This document shows, piece after piece, positions 45,241 through 58,659 of a DNA stretch of 64,000 nucleotides. The notes under the pieces were generated by a model, which saw only the letters and a list, made by a program, of their open reading frames with translations, did not search any database and had not been told where the DNA came from. The DNA is taken from assembly GCA_024516155.1 (NCBI GenBank), contig JAJJXM010000001.1, positions 124,001-188,000 of the forward strand. Direction: 5' to 3'. Source of the DNA: Pyronema omphalodes (lineage: Eukaryota > Ascomycota > Pezizomycetes > Pezizales > Pyronemataceae). The translations under genes and the position numbers were made by a program. Within the stretch, counting starts at the first letter, position 1. Each line of letters starts with the position of its first letter.

Positions 45241-45484
45241 AAATACGGCAACAGAAAACAAAAAAAACAAATAACCAACAAAAAACACAAATAACCAACA
45301 GAACAAAAACAAATACGGCAACTGAAACAAAGAAAACACAAAGCCAACTCCTCCAGAAACTCGAAAAATCAGAAACTCAGAAACTCAGGAAACTCAGCAT
45401 ACTAAAATCCAAAATCCAAAATTCAGAAAAAAAGTGAAATGAACAAGTTAATGAGTTAATGTCATAATCCACAGTTACCCCACT

Positions 45485-45512
45485 CCCCCCCCCCCCCCCC
45501 CCCCCCCCCCCC
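45485..45512. repeat. C28 homopolymer near the 3' end of ATG2
   Basis: An uninterrupted C run about 45 bp beyond the ATG2 stop. It may lie in the 3' untranslated region as a G tract of the minus-strand transcript. Confidence 0.85.
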
Positions 45513-45557
45513 ACTCCCCCGCCCGCCCATCTCAGCCCGCCCAACCACCCACCCCAT

Positions 45558-48500
45558 CTAATGCCGTTTATATTTATCCTCCCTCAACCTCTTTCTCTCG
45601 GGTTCCATAGTATTCGAGACCCCCTGTAGAGTCTTCGCCACCGCCGTCGTAACGCCAATAGCCGGTCTCAACGCAGCCCTGGGCGCAATTCTCGCCAAAG
45701 CCATGAGGGCACCCTTCGCATCACCCCTCTCTGACATTTCTCCCGGTAACATATAAAGCGCCGATTTCGCATCTCTAAAATTACTCCTCAAGCTCTTTCC
45801 CGCTTCTCTAAGCCCCACTCTAATCGATTCCGGTTGGTCCGCATACAAAGAAATAACTCTTCCCTGTCCGGACTCATCGTCATCATCACCTTCTACAACT
45901 ACAATCGCGTTACCGGTCGGATCTGCTCCGCTGAGGAATTCCTCCGTGTTTTGGAGGAGGGTTTGTGTTCCGATAGCGACTTTTGCTCCGAGGCGGAGAA
46001 GTTCTCCGGCAGTGTTTTTGGCGAAGCCGTTGACGCCTTTGCCGATGGCTCGCATTAGGCGTCCGTCTTTTTCGTATTCTGATAAAGGGATTGAGACGAG
46101 GTTTTTTGCAGAGGTTCCAAGGCCGACGAAGGATTTGATGGGGGCAACTCCACTGATGGCTCCTCCTAGCTGGTTTTTCTTGATTTCGGCCATCCAGATG
46201 TCGTTGAGAGTTTCGCCGACTCGTTCGAAGCCGCTGACGCCGCGGACTACGACGTGGCGGAGGGTCATGTCGGAGCCTTCCAGGGTTACGAGGTTCATTA
46301 GTTCGGTTGTTTTACCGGCTCGAAGTCCTGTGTAGTCGAGCTTTTTGGGCTTGTAGTCGAGGATTATGCGGATGGGGAGGATTTGGCATTGCTGGATGAA
46401 GGGTTCATCAGCGGGTTTTTTGGGGGCCGAGGGTGTGTCGGAGTCTGAGAAGGCGAAGAAAGCTTTAAGGAATTCGAGACAGTCTTGATCGACGTGGAGT
46501 CGTAGGGGGAGAACGTTTGCCTATTGGTCGGGGAGTTAGTATTTATATTCCATATTTCAAGTGGCAAGTGTAGGTGATAATACCTTAAGAACCAACTCCG
46601 TAGCAGAAAGCGAAGCAACCGGTTTAACCGACATAAACTCCACTCTAACCATATCACTACCCATTTGCCTTGGTCCAGCTTCTCTACAATACGTAACAAA
46701 TTTCTTCCACGAGCTAGTATCGAGATTATCAAAAATCTCCAAATCCCTAACCGTAACATCAAGACTCAACTGAACTTCATCTGTATCCGGCGGCAGCATC
46801 CAAAAGTATGCATTAACACCTTTAAGCTCAATTTGCACCCGTTGAGCTCTGCTTCTCTTAAGTTTCAATTTCGTCTTCCGGTTATCACGGCCTTGGAAGG
46901 TTCCAGATCTTGACCGAGTAGATTTCGCAGCAGTAGATTCGACAGTAGTTGTAGCATAGGAAGTTTCTGACATATCATCCATACCAGCTCTGGTGTTGAT
47001 AGCGTTTATCAAGTCCCCTGGGTTTCGGGGGATATCCAGCCAAACTGAATTGAATAAATGATCCGGCTCTTCCAGGATAGGAAAGTCGTCGTCCTCGTCG
47101 TCGTGTGTGTGACGAGTGCGAGCTTGTGCAACGGCTTCTTTTTTGTAAACCATCTCGGAGATTTTGTCACGGGTATTGGACCAGTCGAAGCCATCGTGCA
47201 TGTTGAAGATGACGCATAATTCCCGAACACGAATCCGGACGGGGAAATACTCGGCTCTGTAAAAATTGGATCATCAGTATGTTATTCTTTTTTAGGAAAT
47301 TCTATGGAGCTGGCTTACTTCTCTAATGCTGCTTGGTTGATAGAGTGTTTGGTTTTCTTCTTAGGCGGTGAAAAATGCGGGTCAATAAATTCCAATTCAT
47401 TATCGTCAAGCATATTAATTTTCGAATCCAGCCAAGGTTTCTTTGAAGATGTTGTGATTTCAGATAAGCTTCCACCCAAGTTACTATCCATGAGGGCTTC
47501 CGTTTGTATAGGAGTAGATGACTTTGACGGTTTCGCCACTTTCAATGACTTCGACGACTTTGCCGACTTTTTCGACTTTGCCGATTTTGAAGACTCTCCT
47601 GCCTTAGATGTTTTGTTATCATAATAACTTTCCACAAACGAAAGATTCGTTGGGATATCTTCATCCGAAGGCACAAACTCCACCTCATCCTGTTCATCAC
47701 ACCAATCCTCACGGAAAGAATGTCTAGGAATCATAGCAATATCATCGTCCTCTCCTCCCAGTGGTGTAGGTTTAACACGATCCGGGTGTGCAAAAGCATC
47801 CTCATAGATGCTATCGAACAAATTCACCACATTAGCCTCAGTGCGATATCTCTTTCCTTCTGGTTTCTTTGATGGCGGTGATAATCCACCAAATAGTTCG
47901 CCGACGGTTTTTGTGGAATCCGGACAACTCTCAATAACTACTAGACCTCCTGGAAGAAGTTCGGTTTTGCTTTCTCTCTTCAGGATTGTGGATTTGACGT
48001 TGATGGACGTCATTTTGATGATTGGGACATAGCCGCTGGAAACAAACCCTGCGGCGTGAGGCAGGAAAACGTCTCCACCCCATCTATGTTTCCCAGCCTG
48101 GGGTTCGCATAGTAGAGTGAAATCATCAACGGCCATAAAGCGACTGTCATCAATCCTCAATCCCACTAGGACGTTTCCTCCTGGTGCTAATTGTAAGTTG
48201 AGGCGGGAGTTCGAAAGAATGAATACACCGCGGGACTTCAGGGCGAGCGGATTCAAAACAATAGCCGAATCATTAAAAGTAACATCGAACCCAAGTCCAC
48301 TTGAATCCTTATCCGGAGACTCCTCACGGGGAGGTAATTGCGAAATAGATTTGACAACGCTGGCGGTTAATTGTTCTCCTGTTGTTCCTTCAGGCACATC
48401 CAATATCTCCATTAATGTCTGGACGTTATATTCAACCCGAACATTCCAGAATTTGATTTTGACAACCGGTTCTTCCTCCTCTCCGATCATACGCATCCGG

Positions 48501-51500
48501 ATCATGGGGCGGTTTTGATCTGAGGGAGAGAAAATCTCGCGTGGTAGTCCATTTCCTAGGAGTTCTTTGTTGTTTCGTCGGACGGTAATATCATGAATAC
48601 CCGTTGCAAATAAAGCTGGTGCAGTAATATGGATCAAGTGTACATTATCCAAATCGACAGCAATCTGACCCAAACCACCCTCTATAAAAGCGGAAGCGTA
48701 AACTGATGTGAGTGAAACACTGATAAGAAGACCAGGACGAGCATCGCCAGCAACAAGATCAGTAACAGCCAAAAGTTGGATAACTTCATCTCCGAGTTCT
48801 TTGAAAGTATCCATAACATTTAAATCTGGTAATTTTCCTTCGATAGACTGAACGTTGATTCTAAGGATACCACCGGCTTTTCGTTGCTTTACAAGTAAAT
48901 CGCTAAGAACATCATCGTTGTGGAAAGAATCGTTGCTGGGTACGACGACTGCTAACATGGCGCTGAGATCATCATCATTGGGCTGGTCTTCAAACTGCAA
49001 TTCCATGTTCTCAATCTTTAGGCGAACGTCGCGGTTTCCATTTTGTGTTGGGCCGTGGACAGTAGTTTTCGGAATAGAAATGGTGATACCTTCTCCGGTT
49101 GCAAACAAAACCTTAAATGGGGAAGTTTCCAAACAGACTTTAGAATTTGACCCGACGACATCGACAAACAATCCTTCAATCTGGCAACTCAGCTTAAAAT
49201 TTGAGGGCGGAACACTAGGCTCGGTATTAGATCGTGGAGTGGGTCTTCCGGATTTTCCAAGAGTAGCAGTACTCGCAGTAGTACTGGCCAAAACAGTTCC
49301 AACTCCCCCAAATGCACTAAATGTTTCCTCCAAACGTTTGAGATTTCCAGTAATTTTTATCGGATGAGTTGTAACATTCACTCTAACCTTGTTCGGACTC
49401 TGCGAGAATATCACAACGATATCGTGGTCGTCTCTTGAACTGTCCCCGAAAAATCCCCCGCCAGTAGTGCTTGAACCAGTGCGTTTTCTATCGTTCGGAG
49501 TCATCTTAGACGAGTTCGGGGGCGGCGCATTGCGCAGGAAAGTGATTATACCCTCCTCTTCGTCCTTCAGGGCGAATCTCTTGACGGAAAGTTTGCTGGT
49601 AGATGCCTCTTCTGGTAAACCGCGGTGGAAAAGTCTGACATCGTTAAGGAGACACTGCAACTGGATTGTCTCATCCGCCACATCTTCTTCTCCGTTATCG
49701 GTGTAGAAACCGCCAAGATGCTTAATCATGCGAATGTCGATTTCTTCGGCGATAACCTGGATTGTCTTCTGTGCTATATCTGAAGGCTTGGTGGATTTTT
49801 GTTTTGTCGACTTCTGCTCATTGTCTGTAGCAAATGCGTCCTGTAGAATGTCGAGCATCTGGACAAGCATTTTTTCCGTATAGATGTCCACCGTCCCACG
49901 AATCTGGGAAGATATAATTTCGATATCGCCAACTTTTTTAGACTCCGAGTTGTCGGGAACGCTATCGGAAACATTGCGGGCTGATGGCTCTACAATCCTA
50001 ACTCCCTTTGGTTTTGGGTTGGAAGAAGATGCAAACGATGCTCCTTTCTGGGGAGGTGGTGATTGCGGTGTGTTCTTTGGTAAATATGTGGAGAATGAAC
50101 CGGGAACTTTCCTATCACTATCGTACTCATTATGTATTTCTGATTCGGATGTGCTCGGAGCAGTCGAAGTACCATCTGCTAGTGAAGGGAAATAAATGGT
50201 AATGTTGTCAATATTCATACATTTCTTTCGTATTGTTCTGATACTTCTTGCTGTTGGGGTGTCCGAGCGAAAGTCGACGACAGAATGGCTGCGCGATTCC
50301 ACTGGTGAAGATGAAGCATGGTCTGTTATCCAATCGAGTCTCTTGTCAATCTCGTCTTCATCAACAATATCGTTATCTTCTTCTTCATCGTTGTGTCCTG
50401 AGTGAATTTGTAACTCTTGAGCAGATAGGAAAGTTCCACTGGCGGCGGACATGTACAGACTATCTGCTTCCTTGTGGGAGAAGATTGTGGATTGGCTCAG
50501 CATCCTGCTAGCCTCCTGGTCCATGTCATCTCCGCTATCACTACCGTTGTCACTCATCGAAGATGGCAGAGGCTGATTGGATACCGGTCCCGGGCTGTCT
50601 TCCGCAGTATGTACCTGAGGCGGCGGTAAAGTGGGTTCCGACAGTGAACCTATAGAAGAACTGTTTGAAGGAACCAATACCGGCGATGAAATCCCGCGCA
50701 AAGGCATAGCAGAGTTGAACATGGCACCTCCATCGGCTTCGTCATCGCTGTCATCAGCTCGTCGGAAACTAGCAGACGGTTTATCTCGGTAGCTGTAATC
50801 GGATTTTCGAAGGAAAGACCGTCTGTTAGAAGCTCGAGATGCTGATGGAGCAAAAGCAAGTTCGTCGTCGTCGGAGTTTTGGAGTTCATGGAAAGACTGC
50901 GAGTCGCTATCTGTATCAATATCTTCTACATTTTCACTTTCTCTATTGTGGTCAGAATGAGGCGCTGCCACAGGCGGTAGGGATTGTGACTGCCGAGGAC
51001 TGTCTAATGGTTGAGGGCTGTGAGATTCCAACGTTGGTATGGGTTCTCTTATTGTGCCCTGCGATCCACCCATACTGTCAACATGCGGTGACGTAGTTTC
51101 GTACTTCTCGGTAGGGGCTTCTGATGCAGTTCCAAAAGCTGCGCTTTCACCACCAAGTTCTGCTTCGAAAATCGTTTCAGGCGCACTGACGAAAACACGC
51201 AAATTTTCAAGGGTAATCCGACGCTTCCCTTCCTTTCGCGGTCTGGTGTGAACCCCCATAGGACTCAAAGATCCAGTGTTGCGCGAGACTCCCTCGATAT
51301 CCACATCATCAATCTCTAGATCCACCTTGACGTGTTCGCCACCTTTCTCCTCGGGAAGTTGCATACCGGCCGAAACATAAATACCCCGGACTCTAACTAC
51401 CATTCGATCTACAATACCTTTGAACATATTGACGAGTATATCCGGAGCATACAAGCCTTGTCCAATACCTACATCCGCCCCATCGTCATCCTCCGTAAGG

Positions 51501-52039
51501 CTAGCTGCCATCTCGAGCAGCTCTTCCTGCTCTGATTTTGGTTGGGATAAAATATAGGACTTGGCAAGTGCTTCCACAGTGAACTCCTCATCGTTAAAGG
51601 TATCCTGTGTGGGCGTTTGCGGTGGCGATGGGGTCGCCGACGAAGTATCGGGAACTCTAGGTATGATTTCCGCGGATATGCGGACATCGCTGAGAACGAT
51701 TTCTACAGCGCCATGCGTAGGAATTGTAGGTAGGGCGATCGAAACGCTTCCGACGGCAGCTTCATGGAGCTCGATGTTGGATGTTAGATTTAAAAGAGTT
51801 CGTAACCTCTGTAGAAAACTGTATCAGCTGTGTAGTGGCGCCCAAAGAGTTTTGCCTCTACTTACCTTCACCTTGAGTCCGACATTACCCTTCAATGTAA
51901 AGTTCGAAGATGTAAAGCCGAACGTGGTGTCCAGGTTGGTTAGGTCGTCAACTGCTCCATCGTCGAGGATGTCTACACTAGTCAGAATAAACCGCAGAAG
52001 CCTCTTCTTTAGTTCATAATTCTTGAAGTTTGAAAACAT
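45558..52039 (-). CDS. ATG2: autophagy-related protein 2 (lipid transfer)
   Basis: Four exons (51866-52039, 47319-51808, 46584-47256, 45558-46520) give 2099 aa, within the usual size of fungal Atg2. All introns are 57 to 63 nt with GT..AG ends and keep the frame. The N-terminus is chorein-like (LKKRLLRFILTSVDILDDGA, joining LKVK to RLRTLLNL across intron 1). Residues about 250-640 are acidic, Ser-rich and probably disordered. The ATG2 CAD-type motif is at the exon 2/3 border (AEYFPVRIRVRELCVIFN, GFDWSNTRD). The C-terminal domain (about 1790-2085) has LDYKPKKLDYTGLRAGKTTE, LNDIWMAEIKKNQL and RLGAKVAIGTQTLLQ. Atg2 bridges the ER and the growing phagophore with Atg18 and Atg9 and moves lipids. 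The start chosen is the first ATG in the chorein frame. It is divergent from NUP85. Confidence 0.95.
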
Positions 52040-53819
52040 ATTGGTCGCGGCCTCCAAGTTGGCGGAGACCTAAGGTGGGTGGTAAAGCCGAAAGGGCTTC
52101 CGCTGTAGTTGTGGGCGCAGGCGTGTCGTAGTTGGTGGTCGTGGTGGGGCAGGGAGGTGGGCTTGCTGCTAAGCTTGAAGCTCCCAGCTTAGGGTAAGCT
52201 ATATCTGCGGAGGCGCTGACTCTGAGGCAGAAGGCGAAGATGGCCGTGACTAAACTCTCACGATGCGATGAGGTGTAGCATTTCCAGAGTAGCTTGTATA
52301 TGGAGAGGTGGGCCGACCAGAGTATAGGTAGAGTTCGCGTAGAGTTTGGCGATCGGTCTCGGACAGGAAATATTGTGGTGGTGGCGTGGTGATGGTGGTT
52401 GTTTTGTGCGAAGAGCACGAGTCGTGCAGCAGGGGATCTTCGTTGGTATGGGGGTTATTCTTCCTGGTGGTCGTGGGGGGGGTGGGTTGCAAGCAGGAAG
52501 TAGGAAGCAGGAAGCAGAATGACCCAGCCAGAAAACAGAAGGAGCCAACAAGAAATAGAGGAGAGCGAAGGCCGGAAAAGCACGGACGCAGATGATGAGA
52601 CGTAGAGTTGTGAGGTTATGAGTTGTACCGAGTCAAGTACGAGTTGCTGTGCTCACATACAATTTTGAAGAGTTGGTTTTCTCGAATCGGTTTTTTGTGA
52701 ATGCTCAGAGCTTTTTGCTTATGCTGCCGTTATCCCCCGCGGAAGCTCGAAAAATAATACATGGCAACCCACCTTTACTTAGCTCGACGGCAAGTTGCCA
52801 GTTGGATAAGAGAGAGAAGAGAGAAAGAGCAAATCAGATGTATTTCTGACGAATGACCGACAACTGGCGGTCGTGCGCAAAGGCAACAAACAGCCCATCA
52901 GTTGTAAGGATCACCCACGAGCTTGAGGTTGTGACAAATGTTGGAGTTGTCATTTGAAGATAAGATGGCCATGTGAGGTCGAGGAGGCAACGGGATCAGT
53001 AGACATTAAGCTGACTGCCACGGCGTGACGACGATGGTATGAATCGACGTTAAGTTTACAGTCACGGCGTGACGACGGATGAATCGACATTAAGTTTAAA
53101 ATCACAAATGAATCAATATCAAGCTGACAGACACAAAGATACAGCAAATCAACAGACACGGCGACGACGGCGACATCAAAGCTCATACAGACACAGCTCG
53201 AAGCTCCCCCCGCACGACGTAGCATACTAACCCAACGAGTGATAATTTCCTCAACTACTAGACTACAACGGTTATCAGATCTTTCTGGCGTCCCGGAGTT
53301 GGAGCAATGTGGAGAGGATTACCGCAGACTAGCGGGATCAGTGTGTGATCTAGCAAAAGGCGAAACCCCACGGCCTCGAGTGCTCTTCCTCAAGAACTGT
53401 AGTTTCATCTTAAAATATGTACAGCATGTTACCTTTGTCCAGCACTAACACTTACATACTTTAATACCAAACCGAAATCAAGATGCTACAATTTTTTCAT
53501 GGTTACACGAACTTTCAAGGTCATGTGATGTTTTGAGGCTCTTCCAGACACGACCACCCTACTCTTTCTTTGATGATGCGTCTTGGCGTGCCAGAAGCGT
53601 GTAGGGATTCGCGAATACCACGACCCAGAAAAAACATCTACATCAACACTCATCGCTTTCGCACAACCTCACCGACGCGGTACTTTCCAGCAAACTCCGG
53701 CCATACGTGTCAACGGCGTAGCTTCAAAATTCGCCTCCCGTATCGCGAAAACCGCGTCCCAGATCGAACACCTAGAGCTAGGTAACTCGCCGCCCTGCGA
53801 CAGCGACCTGACCGGCACA
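52040..53819. promoter_or_regulatory. shared 1.8-kb divergent spacer between ATG2 and NUP85
   Basis: Holds both 5' regions. A short G/A-rich repeat (GAAGCAGGAAG type, about 52493-52515) and repeats around GACATTAAG..GGCGTGACGACG (52998-53100) are seen. The ORF at 52014-52418 overlaps the ATG2 start and looks accidental. No TATA box stands out. Confidence 0.5.
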
Positions 53820-56722
53820 ATGAGTTCGAATTCAGGAGCACCTTTGTTTCAGTTCAACAACAATGGGAAATCCAAGGAGTCACTATTTGCACCACCGGCA
53901 TCAAATGTCACCAGTCATGGACTGTTCTCCGCGCAATCGACCCCCGAGAGCAACCGGTTTCTAGATTCACCAGAAAGTCGCTCTCTCTTTGCCGGCGCAA
54001 CACCTGGCGTAAAGTCGGGATCCAAGGCCGCTGGTAGTCTTTTTTCAGCCGGTGGAAAACCTACCTTCAATTTGGGACCTATGGCTTCAACTGGACCTTC
54101 ATCAAGCAAGCAAACATCCAGCTTCGGACTATCACCACCTAAAGCTACAGACAGGACTGGAATGTTTGGGCAGACAAAGCCAATGGAAATCTACGCGGAC
54201 GACTCTCGGGACGAGGATATGGCACAGGACGAGGACGAGTCCGGAATGTACGGCGACGAAGAAGAGGAGGATTACACGGAGGAGGAGTCGTCAGTGATGG
54301 AGGAGTCGAATCAGCCAGGAAACAAGCCGGGACCATATGACGAAATGATTGGACCCCCCGCAACTGAGCCAGGAGCCCTTATCGTCAAAGCTGAGGAATT
54401 AATGGAGGAACTGGAGCGCCTGATGTCCCCATCCCGGGACAATGAATACGACTCTGATGAAGACATGGATTTTGACATGGACAGACAAGTTCCCTCCCTC
54501 GAACGTCAGCAGGAATACTTGGGAAAGGCGTCAAAGGAGTTCTTGACGGCGTTGCATGCCCAGCTTTCAAAATCTACAAAAGCTAAGGCTGACCGAAACC
54601 TACGCCATGCTTACTACATTGCATCTCTTGTTCTTCCTCTTCACCATGCCACTTCAAACACCACTGAAGTTCTACGGAAATGGATTTTTACCCACCACCC
54701 CGAGCCCTCTCGCTCACACCTAACTTCCGTTCGTGGAACGCATCCCAACAGTGCACTTTCCGTTGACTTCTGGGACGTTGTATACCGATTGACCATGCGT
54801 GGAGAGGTACAAGAAGCCGCTGAAGTTCTCCGCAGTGCCAACTGGGATTTTCTCAGCGAAGACGCACCCCCCGTAAGCCAACCCGCATTTGGAGCTGCGC
54901 AAAAACTCAATGACAAGCGCTACCCCCAAGCCGAAATTGACAGCATTAAAACCGCTGTCACAACAGCCATCAGTCTTTTAGAAAGATGCCCTGGCCAAGG
55001 ACGTTCCGCATACCAGCCATCATCCCAGTTTTTCCCTATGGCCCAGCCTGCAGTTGACCATCCTGGTACTCCTGCGGATTGGCGTATCTGGCGTGGCGAG
55101 GTCCTTAAGGCTTCTGAGGAAATCAAGGGTATTGCAATGGAAGACGACGATGACCCTGAGGAGACATATTACGATGCATACAACCCCCAGACTGGACGTG
55201 GTGGTAGCTTCGGTTTCGCCCGTGCCTCAAAACCCAAGACGAAGGTTCCTAGCGCAATTTCCCGTCACTTGCGGGCTATGTACGACGTCATGCGTGGTGA
55301 CCAGGATGCAATTACTTCAACAGCTGATAACTGGCAAGAGGCTATTGTTTCCTTGATGATGTGGACCAAGGACGCCGACTCTGCTGCGGCGGATGAGGAG
55401 GAGGAGTTTGAAGACAATGTTGCCCACCATAGCCAAAACATGAGTCCTGGAGAATACTACACCGTCGTTATGCACCGCAAGAAGAGACAGCTTGCCCAGC
55501 TATCGGCAGTTATGGATATCATTGTTGAGGAAATACCACCAAACCCAACCGATAGGCTCGAGACGGCTATTTGTGGTGTCCTTGCTAATGATCCTTTATA
55601 CATTGCTGAGCTTGAGAAATACTCCTCTCTTGTTGCCGCTACCATCGTTGAGATCGGCGGTTGGGCTGGATGGATCAAGCGCGAGACGACTCCCAGGGAT
55701 AATGCCGCCAATGGAAACAATATGGGACTTGATGAAGACGACTTTGCAGTCTTGGGCATGGGCGCTGTTGACACCATCGCCGAAGGAAAACTCGCCGAAG
55801 ATGCAGTTCGTCGCTGGGGTTCCCGATTATTCGGCACCGACTGGATCGACGAAGACGCCGAAGTCGAAGGATGGGAAATCGGTATTGGACCAATTGCACG
55901 CACCAAAGACGGCCGTCGTTTGAACGCCAAAGTAAGCCCCCAAAACAAACCCAATCTCTACCCATTACTCATATACTAACCCCCCCTTCCCAGCTCCTCG
56001 AACAAATCCCCCTTACCTCCACTCGCCGAGTCGAAAAACTCCTCGCCCACACAAAGGAATCCAAACACCATTCCACCCACTCCCAAATCGCCTTCAACTG
56101 GGCCAACCACCTAATCTCAACAACCGACAACCACGGCGACATCCTTCACTTCCTATCCCTAGCCGCCCCACGGAACAACGAAGCACGTGTATTGCTCCAC
56201 GATACCATCACCACCCTCCTCCAGCGCTCCCTCCTAAACTCCTCCGCCTACCCCGCCCCCGAAATCCTCGACCCCCGCCTCCAACTCCTCCTAAGTTCCC
56301 CCACCGAATGCAAAAGCGAGCTCCTCCGCTTCGAGCTAAGCGGATACGCCGCATTACGTACCTTCTACACCTTACGTTCCTCTGCTCCTGAAACCGCAGT
56401 CAAGGCTCTTACCGCGGTTATTAAAAGCGCTGGTGAACCTATAGATGGAGGTATTTGGGATAAGGATTGGGAATCACCTGTGGAACCGACGGTTTTGCCA
56501 CAGGTATTGAAGGAGTTGTTGGGTTGTACAAATGCCCTGGGGTTAAGGGAGGCTATGGATGTTGCAAAGGTTTTGACGGATTTTGAGGCTTGTGGTGTGC
56601 CCTTGAGGAAGGCTTGTGCGGATCAGCTGGAGGATGCGGAGGAGATTGAGAGGACGGTTAGGATGGTTAGAGAGGGGCTTTGTGAGGTGTTTGCGAGGGC
56701 TTGGAAAAAGGGGGGTTGTTAG
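53820..56722 (+). CDS. NUP85: nucleoporin Nup85 (nuclear pore Y-complex)
   Basis: Two exons, 53820-55931 and 55994-56722, give 946 aa. The 62-nt intron has GTAAGC, a TACTAAC branch site and CAG. An in-frame TTG reading at 53583 is longer, but the first ATG in this frame is 53820 (MSSNSGAPLFQF). The N-terminal 130 residues are low-complexity with scattered LF/FG (SLFAPP, GLFSAQ, MFGQTK). An acidic block follows (about 135-170), then an all-helical ACE1-type solenoid. Nup85-like segments are VDFWDVVYRLTMRGEVQEAA, ADWRIWRGEVLKA and, across the intron, LLEQIPLTSTRRVEKLLAHT, which parallels the animal Nup85 IERIPLN.. segment. Nup85 is a scaffold arm of the Y-complex needed for pore assembly and mRNA export. 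It could only be confused with another ACE1 nucleoporin. Confidence 0.85.
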
Positions 56723-57371
56723 GGGGTTGTTAGGGGAGTTAGAGGTTGTTAGAGATGAGAATATTGGGCGGAGTGAAATTGGATGAAATGAGATATGAGG
56801 AGTCGGAGGGGAACATGGTGGGTGGGGAGAAACGGGGAGGGATAGAAGTGATGTAATCCGTATAACTGAGCAAGGGAGAAGCAACAAATGATGATACGAT
56901 AAAGAAAGAAATAAAAGAAGGAAAGAGAGAAATATCTTGTACTCCGTACCACTCTGTAACACTGTACTATTGTTTTTTTTTTTGTTATGTGCTGTTTTCT
57001 TTTCTTTTCTTTTTTCTTTTTTGATACACACATAGGATTTGTGAAAAAAACATTATTATACCACGGATTAAGGTACTGTATGATACGATGCGATACGATT
57101 GAAATAGCTTCACCGAGTGATACATACCGAGTCGCGTCAGATATTGTGCTCGAGTGATGGACCGTGATGGTTGGTTGATTTGATTATTGCTAGATGTGGA
57201 AATTAGGTTACCAGCCAACCAGCTAGATATCTATATATCTAGCGAACTCATACTGACTCACGCAAATCACTTATATTATCGGATTCCATTAACTTTAATT
57301 AAGCCATACCATCCATCACAACACCACAGCCATACCCTACCATCACCACAGCCATACCCTACCATCACCAC
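56723..57371. other. NUP85 3' flank, no gene recognised
   Basis: Purine-rich then T-rich sequence, with a T-run at about 56971-56982. No supported ORF. Confidence 0.45.
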
Positions 57372-57476
57372 ACCATACCATACCATACCATACCATACCA
57401 TACCATACCATACCATACCATACCATACCATACCATACCATACCATACCATACCATACCATACCATACCATACCAC
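57372..57476. repeat. 5-bp microsatellite CCATA, about 21 units
   Basis: Perfect pentanucleotide array flanked by degenerate CCATCACCACA units. Repetitive ORFs crossing it (57187-57651 plus, 57276-57725 minus) are artefacts. Confidence 0.95.
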
Positions 57477-57654
57477 CACAACACCAAAGCTATATAATAC
57501 AATACAATATCCCTTTTTTTTTTCTTTCTCACCAGTCCAGTCTCTCTTTCTCTCCCTCTTTCGCTTTCTCTCTGTTCTTTTAGTGCTTACTTCCTTATGT
57601 AGATATCCAATCACAAATGAAATTCGAAAAAAAAAAACCCCCCCTGGTTGATGG

Positions 57655-58110
57655 GATATTATGTGGGAGATTATGCGGGATATTATACGGGATATTATAC
57701 GGGATATTCTGCGGGATACTTGCAATGACTTGTGATGAGCTGTGGTGAGCTGTGGTGTGCTGTGATGAGCTGTGGTTATATTATGCTTATGCTATGCTAT
57801 GTAATGACGGATGGTGGATGTCGGATGTTGGATGTTGGATGTTGGATACTGGATACTGGATATTGGATGTTGGATGCCGAATTTGATTTACTGCCGTGTG
57901 TTTCGGGCTGATATACTGCCGTGGGTTTAGGGTGGGGGAATGGGTGGTTTTAAGCGATAAGCGATGAGCGATAAGCGATAAGCGTGGTAAGTAATAAGCG
58001 TGTTAGACGATACGCGTGTTAGGTGATACGCATGTTAGGCGATAAACGATAAACGATAAGCGACAAACGACACACGACAAACGATACGCGATACGCGATA
58101 AACACTCCCA
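57655..58110. repeat. chain of imperfect short repeats (GGGATATTATAC; GGATGTT; GATAAGC)
   Basis: About five 12-bp GGGATATTATAC-like units (57655-57720), GGATGTT/GGATACT heptamers (57816-57870) and GATAAGC/GATACGC units (57950-58100). Local slippage arrays without coding signal. Confidence 0.75.
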
Positions 58111-58199
58111 CCCCATGACTCAACACGAGTGGAATATAATATTCCTGGCTATCTTCACATGTGACATAGGATATAGGATATATACGTTGAAGGGTAGAT

Positions 58200-58330
58200 C
58201 CTTGGAGTGTAGATTCTTGCAGAGTATATTCCCGGGGGTACTTTCCCGGGGTATATTCTTTGGGGTATATTCCCTTGGGTACTTTCCCGGGGTATGTTCC
58301 CGGCAGTCGGTTCCCGGCAGTCAGTTCCCA
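58200..58330. repeat. imperfect repeat of TTCCCGGGGTATATTC-like units
   Basis: Several irregular copies of CCCGGGGTATATTC/GGGTACTTTCCC, then two GTCGGTTCCCGGCA units. The overlapping ORFs (58019-58363, 58115-58591) are unlikely genes. Confidence 0.6.
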
Positions 58331-58616
58331 GAGCATTACATCAAATCCAATCATAATAATCAAATCCTAATCACAATAACAAGCAGGGTCCAAGGGGTTT
58401 TTAGATACCGGGGATTACAAGTTACAACGAATAGATTGGGCTGGCTGCTTGGAGATGATGTAACTACTACCATAGATACAGAAGTGTGGTTTAGTAGGTT
58501 AGGGCCTGGTAGTGTGGGAAGACAGGTCCCAGGTTCCGGCGATTTTGAGGATGGGGATGGTGAGGGTTGGATACCGGGGACTGGGGATTAGGGACTAGGG
58601 ACTAGGGAGGTTTAAA

Positions 58617-58651
58617 GGGGGGGGGGGGGGGGTTGATGGGGGGGGGGGGGG
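58617..58651. repeat. G16 and G14 homopolymers
   Basis: Two long G runs separated by TTGAT; lengths are uncertain because of homopolymer error. Confidence 0.8.
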
Positions 58652-58659
58652 TTGTTTGT

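Noticed and set aside
52014..52418. 134-aa minus-strand ORF upstream of ATG2 as an extra exon
   Set aside because: Its frame differs from the ATG2 start exon, it is low-complexity Pro/Thr-rich, and the chorein start at 52039 is complete without it.
53583..53819. 79-codon N-terminal extension of NUP85
   Set aside because: It begins with TTG and contains no ATG in frame before 53820; probably 5' untranslated.
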